From the NCBI GenBank assembly GCA_009363875.1, contig CM018689.1, positions 1,340,501-1,404,500 on the forward strand: a stretch of 64,000 nucleotides of DNA, in the 5' to 3' direction. The stretch's first letter is position 1. Each line of letters begins with the position of its first letter. This document shows, in pieces, positions 47,821 through 59,001 of the stretch. This DNA comes from Mikania micrantha. Taxonomy: Eukaryota; Streptophyta; Magnoliopsida; Asterales; Asteraceae. The notes beneath the pieces were generated by a model that was not told where the DNA came from, did no database searches, and saw only the letters and a list, made by a program, of their open reading frames with translations. The translations under genes and the position numbers were made by a program.

Positions 47821-47838
47821 GCCCCACGGTGGGCGCCA
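47821..47838 (-). other. Primer binding site of B
   Basis: TGGCGCCCACCGTGGGGC on the minus strand, three bases from the LTR. Confidence 0.85.
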
Positions 47839-47841
47839 AAT

Positions 47842-48538
47842 TGTTTCGGGTAAAAATTAACAAGCTTAAATCCTAGCAAAACCGAATTAGAAAAGTGGGG
47901 TATTGTGTTTTACGAACAAATATGTTAAGTGTATCAAATTTGTGATCAGAATATCCCTGAGGATCCCTAGGGATATTTCAGAATATAAAACAGAAAAATA
48001 GCAAGACACTCGAGATTTATACGAGGAAAAGCCCTTAATCCCTTAGGATTGCCGACATAAAAACCTCGGGAGGTGACAATAGCCACTCTGCCTAGTTTTA
48101 TTAATAATAAAATGATCAAAATACAATGAAAGAGCGCAATATGATCGATGCTAATAGTGTAAGTAAGCTTATGTGGTTATCAGTGTGGTTCATGTGTCCT
48201 ATATCGATCAATTGCCTCAGTATATATACACTGAAATTACAAACAAACGATTAACAACGTTCACATAGCTGTTGCGAATATCTCGGGCACTTTCCAAACG
48301 TGGGAGACGTTCAAAATAATGGAGTGAAGTTCTCCTTATTGCCGCGTTCCATGATTAGTCAGATGGAGTCCCATTCCGTGATTATTGATGATTCATATGT
48401 CAAACATGTCACTTCCTGAAATCTCGCAAACAAGATTTGGAATAAACAGAGATAATGGTTAGTCGATAATATATCCCTAAATATTCGCAAATATCCCTGA
48501 TCTTGAAATATCCCGGGTAAAACTTTCAGCGCATAACA
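47842..48538 (-). repeat. 5' LTR of B (697 bp)
   Basis: TGTTTCGGG to GCGCATAACA on the plus strand. It contains the undisturbed ATATC site (48471-48475) that is occupied by G in the 3' LTR, and a TATATATA box near 48221 (minus). Confidence 0.9.
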
Positions 48539-48543
48539 GTATA
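48539..48543. repeat. Target duplication of B, right (GTATA)
   Basis: Equal to 13265-13269. Confidence 0.9.
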
Positions 48544-49666
48544 TATCGAGAGGTAAATTCTATGCAACGCTTTTGTATTAAAGATACTTTGTCCTGTTAT
48601 AATATCATATTAGGTAGACCATGGATACACGATATGAAATCAGTCCCCTTGACCTACCACCAATGCGTCAAACTTCCTACACCATGGGAAGTAGTGAAGA
48701 TAAACAGTGACAAGCAATAAGCCAAGGAGTGCTACTCATTTTCGATGAAGGCAACGACGAAACCATCATCAGCATAGCAATCAAAGTGTGACTTTGGGTA
48801 TACTCTGGAATCTAGGGAAAAACAAGTAAAAGAGGTACTGCTAAATACCGATGATCCTGAAACTAAAGTTCTCATCAGAACTAATATCCCTGAGGATATT
48901 GAAGAAAAATTGATTTCTTTCCTGAAATCAAGAATTTCTACATTCGCATGGAAACATGAGGATATGACAGGGATATCCTCAGACTTAATTGCACATAAGT
49001 TAGGAATAAATAGAAGTTTTAAACCTATCCACCAAAAAAGAAGGAAATTTGTCCCTGAGAGGAATATAATCATCCAAGAAGAGGTAGAAAAACTTCTCAA
49101 AACAAAAATGATTAGGGAAGTAAAATTTCCAAGGTGGTTAGCTAATGTAGCTGTGGTTCAAATGAAAATGGAAAGTGGAGAGTTTGTGTAGATTACACGG
49201 ATCTTAACAAAGCTTGTCCAAAGGACCCCTTTCCATTACCATAGATAGACTCTATGGTAGATGCAATAGCGGGACATGAAATGTTAACTTTCATGGATGC
49301 ATCAGCAAGATTTCAGCAAATTCAAATGGAGCCTGCGGATCAAGAAGTTACTGCCTTCGTGACGCCAATAGGGATATATTGCTATACAGCAATGTCGTTT
49401 GGTTTGAAGAACGCTGGAGCTACATATCAAAGACTTGTCAACATGATGTTCAAGGATAAGCTGGGGAACACCATGGTGGTATATATTGATGATATGGTAG
49501 TCAAATCAAAGATTACCGAGAATCATCTTAAGGATCTTCAAGAATCATTCTATATCCTGGATCGATACAATATGAAACTTAATCCCTCTAAGTGTTATTT
49601 TGGAGTATGATCCAGAAGGTTCTTGGGATATATGGTCACCAAAAGAGGGATAGAGGCCAGCCCAGA
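48539..49666 (+). pseudogene. Element A protease end and RT (second part)
   Basis: Continues the protease of A (YNIILGRPWIHDMKSVP) and then RT: KRRKFVPERN, VEKLLKTKMIREV, a frameshift near 49165, FMDASARFQQIQM, MSFGLKNAGATYQRLV, catalytic YIDDMVVKS, CYFGV-stop, RFLGYMVTKRGIEASPD. Cut by F at 49667. RT is otherwise better preserved than in C. Confidence 0.85.
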
Positions 49667-50027
49667 TGTCACACCCCGAGCCGGCGGGACGGATCGACTT
49701 CCCCGCCGGGCGGAAGGTTCTCAGGGCGCGATATCGTGAGTGATAATCGTGATGATCAGATTGTTTACATAGCATCAACATTGAGTATAACTAAAGCACA
49801 ATTAACACGAAACTAGGATTACAAAGTTAAATTACAAATGTCAATGTTTGATGATTTAACCAAGTAAACCTATCAAAAGAATCAAATGTTTACTATCTGG
49901 TAACTATACAATATATCAAAAGTGATTCGCAATGATCAACAAAAGATGTGCTTTCCAAAAACTACTAGGTCCTCTAGCTAGCATCCTAGTATGCAATCCT
50001 GAAACTTAGCTTAATCCTGTACATCAC

Positions 50028-51593
50028 CTGAGAAAAACATGTAAGAAAACAAGGTGAACACAATGGTTGGTGAGTTCATATAGTTTTAGTATTTGAAAAA
50101 TAGCTTTGCAAACCATTTAGGTAAAACCTTAACCTCATTAACATCACCTGTATCATCCAAATCCGTATGCTTATATACAGGGCATACGAAAGGGTCGAGC
50201 CTACAACCCGCCCAGACGCCATCCCACCACATACTAAGTCACATAGGACATTGTTGTTAATGATAATAAAGCATTTTACCTACCATTCAATCATGTTCCC
50301 ATCCCAGCTTTAAGACATTTTGTTTAAGAGTTCAAAACACGCACCCAACAGTATTGACAAACCTCTTCGGTAACAACCTTAACCTCATTAACATCACCTG
50401 TATCATCCAGCTCGGTATGCTTATGTATAGGGCATACGAAAGGGTCGAGCCTACAACCTGCCCAGACGCCATCCCACCACATACTAAGCCATATAGGACA
50501 CTGGTGTTAATAATAATTAAGTGTTTTACTCTCAACCAACACCACATATGTTAGAGTTTTAAAATGAGTTTATGAGTTCACTTCTGTAGACAACTGAATT
50601 TCTGGAGGGTGAATCACCAACGGACACACCCAATGGTATTCAGTATCAATCGACAGAAGCAGCTAGGGTGTAACGGTCTGCATCGGTGCGCAGTTAGAGG
50701 ATATCCATTAGTAGACACAGAGTCTACTAATGGTATAATAATAATCCTAGCCATCGTTACAAAACATGGATGGACAATGAAGAGCACTGAATGACTAGGA
50801 GGGGTTGACTTCGTAGGTCAACCTGCGAGGGCCAATTAGTCTGTCTTACAAGTTCCTGACAACGAAGAACACTGAATGACTAGAAGGGGTTGACTTCGCA
50901 GGTCAACCTGTGATGGCCAATCAGTCTGTCTTACGAAGTCATGCTGATTATTCTGAATTTCGCCTTTTCGATACCATGTGCACATGTACCTGTTTACCCA
51001 CCAACCTTTACTTGAAAATAAGTTTAAGTTTAAGAGCTTATTGAGTAATGAGTATAAGTGTCGACTATGAACATTGATCACAAGCATTGAATACTAAATA
51101 AAAGTATTGAGCATTTGAACAAAAGAATTTAGCTTAAAGTATTCGCATTTAAAGTATATGAGCTTAAAGTATTCGAACATAGCGTATTCGAGTATAAAAT
51201 AACTGAGCATCAAGTAATTGAGTATTGAATATTGATTTAAAAGCCTCGAGCATAAGTTTTGAGTATTAATCTTGAGTATAACAAAGTACACGTTTAAGAA
51301 ATATGCATGTGAGAAATTTTATGAGTAATGATCTGAGTAAGTATATCTTTGAGAAAAGATACAATCATGACTTATAATCATGATTGTTTATAACTGAAAT
51401 CATAAAGTTTTAGCATAAACAAAATGAATAAACAACTTAACAGTTAGCAGTTTATAAATAATTTATAAACATAAATTAGTAAGCATTTCATAAACATGAC
51501 AACAATTATATAATGCATTTATATAAAATATTTGACATGCTTCTCAGTCCCGAAATAAAACAAAATAGTTTGGAAAGGGACAAATGAACTCAC
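50028..51593 (-). other. Predicted leader intron in F LTR
   Basis: Donor AACACAT/GTGAGTTCATT at 51593; acceptor TTACATGTTTTTCTCAG/G ending at 50028; CTCACCAAC at 50066-50074. The repeats of this LTR are inside. Confidence 0.5.
50783..50935 (+). repeat. Two hairpin units with GGTTGAC/GTCAACC arms
   Basis: Arms GGTTGAC at 50803-50809 and 50888-50894, GTCAACC at 50817-50823 and 50902-50908, each with a 7-nt loop (TTCGTAG, TTCGCAG). Each unit ends CAATNAGTCTGTCTTAC as in G. Confidence 0.75.
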
Positions 51594-52254
51594 ATGTGTT
51601 GCTAAGAGTTGAATCACAAGGATAATGTGCGCTCGTGAATTGTAGCTTAAGTATCTTCAACACCTGAGTTGTTTTAAGAGATCCGTATACGATAAGTCGT
51701 TATAATAAACGCAAACTAGGGTTTTGGTCTCGGCGTGCAACTAAGTGTCCTAAGTTACTAATGTGTTTCTAAAATATTTTCTAACTATCTTAAGTATATT
51801 ACCCATAACTAACCCTAATCCCAAAAGTAATTATTACAAGTCTTTAGTTAAAACAGTTTTAAGTTAATTCATTTTAAGTTAGGTATTTATTTAGAAATCA
51901 TTTAATTAATTTATGAGTAATTTATTTAAAAGAATTACACTTCAACATGATGGGCTTTTGTTAATCTAATTGGATTAACCTCAGGCCCATTATTAGCCTT
52001 TGTGTGTCCAACGATTCTTGACCAGCATCCTTGAATAACTTATCCTAGATAATTCCAGTGAATCACCTAGGTTAGTTACACATTCCTTTGAATTTCAAAA
52101 GGGTTAAATGTTAATAGTTGAATTAACAACCTTAGCCCTAATTTATGATTTCTCAAATGTTTTTGATTCCGAATTTGTGCTAACAACCCATGTTCATATG
52201 TTTCGAGAAAACCCTTGTTATTGTTGCATTAATCGTTATTCAACTTCCACCCCA

Positions 52255-52259
52255 TGTGA
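52255..52259. repeat. Target duplication of E, left (TGTGA)
   Basis: TGTGA here and at 61669-61673. Confidence 0.92.
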
Positions 52260-52586
52260 TGTAATCCCTAGGGTTTGTTACGAAAATCGAATAATTTTGA
52301 TCGTGTTTAAATTCTAATAAAGAAGAGTTTGGGTTTATTTTTAAATATCTAATGTATTTATAAACACAAAGTTATATGACGATTACATAAACATACATAT
52401 TGAATGTATTCTAAATATTTAATAAATAAAGTATTTGAAATAAAATATTGATTTGTTAAAATCATAAAAAAAGGGTACATGTATTTGAACATCAAATATA
52501 TTAAGACACATATCAAACATTTTTCATTAGTAAATTAGTTATAATATATGTTAATAATTCTTATGTTAACAATAATAAGATGTTAT

Positions 52587-52588
<2 letters not shown>

Positions 52589-52649
<61 letters not shown>
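52589..52649 (+). repeat. (AAT)n microsatellite
   Basis: About 20 units here and about 17 in the 3' LTR (58949-59001); a length difference that arose after insertion or during cDNA synthesis. Confidence 0.9.
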
Positions 52650-52651
<2 letters not shown>

Positions 52652-53150
52652 TCAAATTTTCTTTTTAATAAACTGTAAGCATTTTGTTATTAACAAAAGT
52701 AGTAAAAGACAAATTTCTAAGTTTATAAAACATAAAGATATAAAATTTATAAAATATTTTTATGAATTTTGATGTTTTAACATAAAACAATAATCTTAGA
52801 ACAAGAGGGACTAAAAGGGGTAATTTAGAAACCTAATTATAGGTAATAAAACTTTTAAAATAAACTTGAAAGCTGGAGGTAAATAGGAGGACCAAAACTG
52901 TATTTAACCCAAACCTCCCCACCCTTCTCGCCCGTTTCCTTCTATTCGGATACCCATCGACCCAATTCATACCCATTTCCATTCTCGACCGATCCCAACG
53001 AATTACAGCTCATCATCAGTCGAAATGGAATGGATTTGAACACGTTAACAGCTGGAGATCCGCATTTAAACGGAAATCAATCGAATTAAACTCGTTAATC
53101 CATTCTAAAAATAGTACACTCGACCGTAATTCAAAACCTAACAAATTCAC

Positions 53151-53158
53151 TATAAAAA
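53151..53158 (+). promoter_or_regulatory. TATA box of E
   Basis: TATAAAAA in ATTCACTATAAAAACCCG. Copy in the 3' LTR at 59501-59508. A predicted leader of about 130 nt precedes the donor at 53313. Confidence 0.65.
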
Positions 53159-53312
53159 CCCGATCAAAGTACACCATTCAAACCCATTCAACCCTGCGAA
53201 GCTCTCTGGGTTAAAAACAAGAACGAACAACAAGCTTAAATCGCGATTGGAACCAAGAACCGGCCGGACCTCCTGCGTAACCCGAAACCATTTCAAACGA
53301 GCATCAATCCAA

Positions 53313-55070
53313 GTAAGTTATACGTCTCTAGAACCATAGTGATGTAAGGATCAAAAGCCCTATCCTTTTCATCCCTCACATTGAACACATCAAACGAATT
53401 TGGAAATGAATTGGATTAGGGCTTGTTTAGGTTTGAGGTTCGATTTCAAGGATTGGTTAATTATTATTCGGATCCAATCTGTTCAAACAAAATATGATTT
53501 AGCCCACTGGTTGGGCGCCTCGCATCTGAACTCAGGGTCGGGGGTTCGAACCCAACCCGGAACCACCCTAACCGGTTTTTACCCATTGTTAGGCCATTTA
53601 AACTTAATTTTTTTTTTTTTACATAAAATTCTAAAATTCTTTTAAGCTTAAATCATTATTATGCATATTATTTTTATTATTCAGAAACAATCTTAATTAT
53701 TAAAAAATGGGTGAATAAAACATTTTAAAGCAATATTAACTTTTACAAAACCTAAACTTTTAAAAACCATTTCGTTTTTTTTACAAAACATAATTTTCTT
53801 TTGTAAAAATCTTTTGAAAATGCTAACAAAGGATTTTATTAACAAAGTAGTTATTATAAAATTTAATAATGAATAATAAGTTTCTTTTATAAAAAAAAAG
53901 TGAATTTAATCTTTATACAAATCATTAAACTTATAAATTGTGATTTTATAAAATTAGATTGATTTTATAAAATGATTTTAAAAAAAATAATAATCTTTAT
54001 AAATAACAAAACATTCACAATGAATATTATTTTGTTAAAAAGAAAAAAAAAACTTTTATTCCATAAGTTATTTTATAAATTTCTTTAAACAATAAATATT
54101 TTTATAAATAAATTTTAACAAACAAAAATCATAATCAATGGGTCAAAACTTTAGAACATGGACTTGTGTAATAAATAAATTGAAATGCTTTGACATTTCA
54201 TTTATTATAAACAAATAAGAATATTTAATTTTAGGTAAATATTCTCAAAACATTTATTCATAAGAATTCATAATAAATAAATGGGATAATAAAAGTATTC
54301 TAATTTATTTATTAAATACAAATGGAGGTTATTTAATTATAAATGATAATTAAATAATCCTAAACCATTATTCTAAGTATACATTTTAGAACATTAGGGA
54401 TTCCATAGAGGCCATAAACTTCTAGGCAAACATTTGAACTTTAGGCAATCATTTAAACTTTAGTCTAAGACATATGCTTTAAACATTAGGAAAGGACTTC
54501 TAACTTTCCTCATTCATACAACAAACAATTTGGACAAGCTTAGACAATACGCAAGTGAGTTAATTCTTACTCCCTTTTACATTTTGTAAACTTTTTGGGA
54601 TGTTACATATGTCATATACGCAAACATGTTCTTAGAGTCAAAACATATACATGATGCAAACCTTTAAACTTAGTAGACATGATTTAGAGGCTATGTGAAC
54701 TTATGTGCTAATTGTTATGTGGGATTTAGGTTAGAAGACGTTTCATACAAAAACAAAACAGTATCTAGTAGCCTAAGAATGTAGCGACGTTCTTCGCATT
54801 GACTTATGTCTTGTGAGAAAAAGGTGAAAAATACACATACATAAACATTATGATTTATAATGTTTAAGTTAGGACCTAGCTAGTCTTGATTTAAACTTTG
54901 TAAAATCATTTGGATTCTTGTTTTATGCTACTTGCAAATTTACATATGCTTTAAATCTATTCTATTTAGTTTAATAGTTTTGCATCCTTTTTATAAGTAT
55001 TATATTAAACTATTTTGAATTGCTCACCAACTATGCAAATAGTTGACCCTTTATTTTACATATGTAACAG
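53313..55070 (+). other. Predicted leader intron in E LTR
   Basis: Donor CCAA/GTAAGTTAT at 53313; acceptor TTACATATGTAACAG/GTTAAG ending at 55070; CTCACCAAC at 55023-55031, 39 nt upstream of the acceptor. 1758 nt, including the SINE-like insert and most AT-rich DNA. Splicing would remove most of a long leader full of short frames before the gag ATG. Confidence 0.5.
53495..53621 (+). mobile_element. tRNA-derived SINE-like sequence within E LTR
   Basis: Pol III A-box-like TAGCCCACTGGTTGG (53500-53514) and perfect B box GGTTCGAACCC (53543-53553) are about 30 bp apart, followed by about 60 bp and a T12 tail, as in T-ended plant SINEs. No clear target duplication. The copy in the 3' LTR is 59845-59969, so it was in the LTR before E last moved. 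Confidence 0.65.
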
Positions 55071-55320
55071 GTTAAGTTGAAGACATATGATGAAGACATA
55101 GATTAGGTTTAGAGGACCTAGTTAATTAAAACAATGTGTAGAAATATCATTTGTAATTTGTTTTGAACACTTGTATGTTATTTAATGACATTGAATGTTT
55201 TTGTTTGATTAAATTAATGTGGATGTTTTAAATATTGAAACTTTAACAAAGCACCATGAGCTTTTGAACAGTCAAACTCGCGCCCCGACGTATTCCGCCG
55301 TCGGTCGGGGTGTGACAGAT

Positions 55321-55332
55321 TGGTATCAGAGC
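55321..55332 (+). other. Primer binding site of E (initiator Met-tRNA)
   Basis: TGGTATCAGAGC, extended by CATGGTT, three bases after the LTR. Confidence 0.95.
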
Positions 55333-56421
55333 CATGGTTATAGGGATTTAGGTTATTAGAAATGGTGGCCTAGACTATAACTAAGCTTCCCCTATATGAG
55401 TTATCTCATATTACACTAGCTTGTTCATTTCTTGCTTATGTGCTATGTGTTATACTTAATCAATATGTGTTATACTTATTCATTATGTGGTATGCTATAT
55501 TTGTTACCATAGAGGAAAGACATAGTTTTTAAAATGCCTTTACTCACACTTAGCTAAGAATGCCTTAGTTTAAGAAACATTTCATATCATGGAGATTACT
55601 TAGAAAATTGGTTTCAAGTGAACCCTACTCTAAACTCACGTGCGTGCAAGTGATCATTAGTTGATAAGTTACGAACTCATTCCTTAGAGAAATTAAGTTT
55701 AGGAAATTCCAATGTTGATTTTATGATTCCGTTAGAATTAGGTTTGTGAAGTGGATATGTACTAACTGGAAGGGTGTAGTACCGGTAGTTAGATTTCCTG
55801 TCTAGGAAAGCTATTCGTATAAATTCCCGAGGTACTGTGGGACCTGTCTAGCTTTCCTGGGGACTTCTGATGAGAGTATGATCACTTATAGGCCAAAGCA
55901 TATCACTCCAAACACTTTACAAACCAAATGATTCTAATATGTCACCCGGTATTCAATATTGGATACCATTCCTCATGTTTTCAAACAAGTTCAAATGATT
56001 TGCTTATAATCTCATTAGAATTAAGTTTATAAGGAGAACATGTACTAACTGGAAGGGTGAATACCAATAATTGAGACTCCTGTCTAGGAAAGCAATTCAT
56101 AATCCCTGACGAGGGACCAGTCTGGCTTACCTGGGGATTTTTCAATGAAAGTATTTTACCTATAGGCCAAAGCATGTTAACTTCTTACAAACAATATTAA
56201 TTCTGAATGATTATTAATCAAATTCCAATGGCTTCAATACATATGATAGGATTCAAAGCAAACTCAATTGATTTATTATGTGATTTTATATTTCATGACA
56301 TTTCTTCTAAGGTTAGTAATAAACTTATTATTATTATATCTTAGATGAAACAAATGTCACAAGTCTAAAATATTCTCTATCGATCATATTCTATTCCTAA
56401 TCAAACTTCATATTTGTATAG
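55333..56421 (+). other. E leader between primer site and gag
   Basis: About 1.1 kb non-coding. It contains a direct duplication of about 180 bp (about 55735-55905 and 56020-56175), each with TGTACTAACTGGAAGGGTG, CCTGTCTAGGAAAGC and TATAGGCCAAAGCAT. Packaging signals are expected in this part of a retroelement RNA. Confidence 0.65.
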
Positions 56422-57666
56422 ATGGCTCGTAGAGAACGTGCAGCTGAACGTCGTATCGCTTCGATAATAGCCCGACAAATGGGAACCGTACTACCTACTA
56501 TGGTTGCACAACTGCACCAACAACTCCACATCAACCCGACTCCCGAACAAGCCAATCAACCAAAGTGCTCATTTAAGCATTTCAACTCCTGCAACCCGCC
56601 CAAGTTTAATGGGTCAGACGGGGCAACTGGACTGCTCCAATGGTTCGAGGGAATTGAAAACACCTTTCTTAACAGTGACTGCCCGGCCAATCTGAAGGTT
56701 CGGTATGATGTTGGAACCCTTCAAAAACGAGCCTTAACCTGGTGGAACAATGAAAAGAAGGCCATTGGGGAAAACACCGCTGCTAACTTGACTTGGGATC
56801 AACTCAAGGAACGAATGACCCAGGAGTTTTGTCCACGAAGTGAGGTCAAAAAGCTTGAGTTTGAATTCTGGGATCTTAAGCAAGATAGTGGTGAAAATCT
56901 GAGTTATAATAATCGTTTCCATGAGCTAAGTTTGTTATGCCCTCACATGGTGACCCCTTTGGAAAGGGCGATCGAAAAGTATATTGGTGGACTGCCAATG
57001 CAGATTCGAGATTCAGTTCTTAGTAGCCAGCCAAAGACCTTAGCTAATGCCATTCAATTAGCTGCAACCTTGACTGACAACCAAGTCAAGGATGGGACCT
57101 TGACTAGGAAGGGGTCCAAGAAAGAGAAAGACAAGGTCAAAGGTTCAAATGAAACACCCAAAGAAGAGGCCAAAGCTGGGTCATCTTCTTCATTTAAGAG
57201 AAACAACAAAAGGAAGGCCGATCACACGAACTATGTGGTGACCCAGGCCACTCCTGTTCAACAAGCTGCACCTACCATTCTCACCCAACCACCCAAGAAA
57301 GTCTATTCGGGTAATCATCCACTATGCACTGTTTGCAATCACCATCATTTGCCTATTCATCCTTGTAGGTTGTGCACTCATTGCAACCGTTTTGGTCACT
57401 TTGCTACGAACTGCCGTGTGGCCAAAGTTCAAAACAACCAAGTCAATCAAATCAATGCTCCTGCCCACACTGCCCCGAGGCAACAAATGGTTAGAGCTTG
57501 TTATACTTGTGGGGACCCAAACCACTTTGCTAATACTTGCCCTCGGAGGGTCAATGCAATCATGGCCCCAAACAATCAAGTCAATCAAGGAGCAAGGGGT
57601 CGTGTTTTCAATGTTAACGCGAACGTGGGTCAAGATAACAATGAAGTTATGAACAATGCAGTATGA
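56422..57666 (+). CDS. E gag, intact (414 aa)
   Basis: The only intact complete retroelement gene in the window. MARRERAAERR N-terminus (basic, helical), Retrotrans_gag core at about residues 50-210 (CNPPKFNGSDGATGLLQWFE, ALTWWNNEKKAIGE, LTWDQLKERMTQEFCP, IEKYIGGLPMQIRD), Lys/Ser-rich linker at about 230-270, a Cys/His cluster (CTVCNHHH), and two knuckles, CTHCNRFGHFATNC (about 320) and CYTCGDPNHFANTC (about 361). It ends shortly after GARGRVFNV, where complete chromoviruses pass into protease; here a stop follows within about 25 residues. Gag would form particles that package E RNA and could also serve relatives with damaged gag such as G. Confidence 0.95.
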   Translation: MARRERAAERRIASIIARQMGTVLPTMVAQLHQQLHINPTPEQANQPKCSFKHFNSCNPPKFNGSDGATGLLQWFEGIENTFLNSDCPANLKVRYDVGTLQKRALTWWNNEKKAIGENTAANLTWDQLKERMTQEFCPRSEVKKLEFEFWDLKQDSGENLSYNNRFHELSLLCPHMVTPLERAIEKYIGGLPMQIRDSVLSSQPKTLANAIQLAATLTDNQVKDGTLTRKGSKKEKDKVKGSNETPKEEAKAGSSSSFKRNNKRKADHTNYVVTQATPVQQAAPTILTQPPKKVYSGNHPLCTVCNHHHLPIHPCRLCTHCNRFGHFATNCRVAKVQNNQVNQINAPAHTAPRQQMVRACYTCGDPNHFANTCPRRVNAIMAPNNQVNQGARGRVFNVNANVGQDNNEVMNNAV

Positions 57667-58589
57667 CAAATTGATTCTGATATTCAAACCTATTCAATAA
57701 GCGACCAATAAATTTGAACTTTTTATTGTTTCTTTTGATTCATGTAATTTTTGATTTCGTATGAAACTATTCTAATCTTGAATGTCATTCGCATTTCGTT
57801 TAGAATTCAATATGATTGGCTTGAACTAATGAAATTTTGGTATGGGTGATTCCATATAAAACTTTCACAACAAGTTCATATTATTGATTTCTAAGTAAAT
57901 TGTTTTATACTCTCACGTTTAAACGAAGATTCAAAAGATTCGATGATATTATAATATGGTTAATGATAATTAGTTATCATAACTGTGCAATATCGCATTC
58001 TAATATATTCTATATCATCAGCAAAAAAATCACCTATCAACCAAATCATGCGTTACAACCATGAGATTTTCTGCAAAAATGCAATTGTTAAAATCTCTAA
58101 CTCATACTAGTCAAACAAATAGTCAAGTTGGCAAACATTTATTCAAAAGATTGACCAAGGTTAGAATTGTCAATCAACAACTTCTAGTGAATTACTCTCT
58201 AGACTAGAATATTAGACAAATCAATTGATATTCGTGTACCAATATCTAGCGTGTACTTTTACACTAAGTTTAATAAAAAAAAAATGATGCGAAATCCTTC
58301 CTATCATAAGCTAAGAAAGCTATCGTTAATTTAAAACCCTCCTAGCAAAATACGCAAGTGTATACAAATACTAAACAAGAGTACTCACCTAGAAATATTT
58401 TAATTCAAGTTCATTTCACATTAAATCTTAAACAAAAGTAATTACAAACCTCCATAATTATGTATATCAAGACAATACTTTATGACCCTAAAAAGATAAA
58501 TAAATACAAGAGTAATAAATTAAATCAATAGAAGAGAACAAAACAACATAAGAAACAATCAACCCTTTATCAATACCCTCTATTAACTT
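57667..58589 (+). other. E non-coding segment after gag
   Basis: About 920 bp, AT-rich, with no pol relic that I can recognise. It joins directly to the palindrome and polypurine tract. Confidence 0.6.
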
Positions 58590-58624
58590 AATTTCGGGAC
58601 GAAATTCCCTAAAGTAGGGGAGAC
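58590..58624 (+). other. E polypurine tract and palindrome
   Basis: AATTTCGGGACGAAATT (58590-58606), then AAAGTAGGGGAGAC (58611-58624) abutting the LTR. Confidence 0.9.
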
Positions 58625-58948
58625 TGTAATCCCTAGGGTTTGTTACGAAAATCGAATAATTTTGATCGTGTTTAAATTCTAATAAAGAGTTTGGGTTTAT
58701 TTTTAAATATCTAATGTATTTATAAACACAAAGTTATATGACGATTACATAAACATACATATTGAATGTATTCTAAATATTTAATAAATAAAGTATTTGA
58801 AATAAAATATTGATTTGTTAAAATCATAAAAAAAGGGTACATGTATTTGAACATCAAATATATTAAGACACATATCAAACATTTTTCATTAGTAAATTAG
58901 TTATAATATATGTTAATAATTCTTATGTTAACAATAATAAGATGTTAT

Positions 58949-59001
<53 letters not shown>

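Larger units (their letters stand above)
13270..48538 (-). mobile_element. Element B: Tat-lineage retrotransposon with nested insertions
   Basis: B has 697-bp LTRs at both ends (3' LTR split by G), primer site 47821-47838, gag 47756-46432, integrase 36290-35044, an antisense gene on the plus strand (26372-33396) and a polypurine tract at 26129. GTATA duplications flank it. The middle of pol is replaced by block C. The 35-kb length is mostly due to G (12.2 kb), S1 with S2 (5.5 kb) and C (10.1 kb). Confidence 0.88.
52260..55317 (+). repeat. 5' LTR of E (3058 bp)
   Basis: Starts TGTAATCCCTAGGG and ends CGGTCGGGGTGTGACA. TATAAAAA at 53151-53158. AAT microsatellite 52589-52649. SINE-like insert 53495-53621. 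Long AT-rich part 53620-54550. U3 about 0.9 kb, R plus U5 about 2.1 kb. Confidence 0.95.

Noticed and set aside
52548..52772. Poly-Ile open frame
   Set aside because: It is the translation of an AAT microsatellite.
53500..53570. Functional tRNA gene
   Set aside because: A and B boxes are present, but no cloverleaf with an anticodon arm could be folded; it fits a SINE head better.
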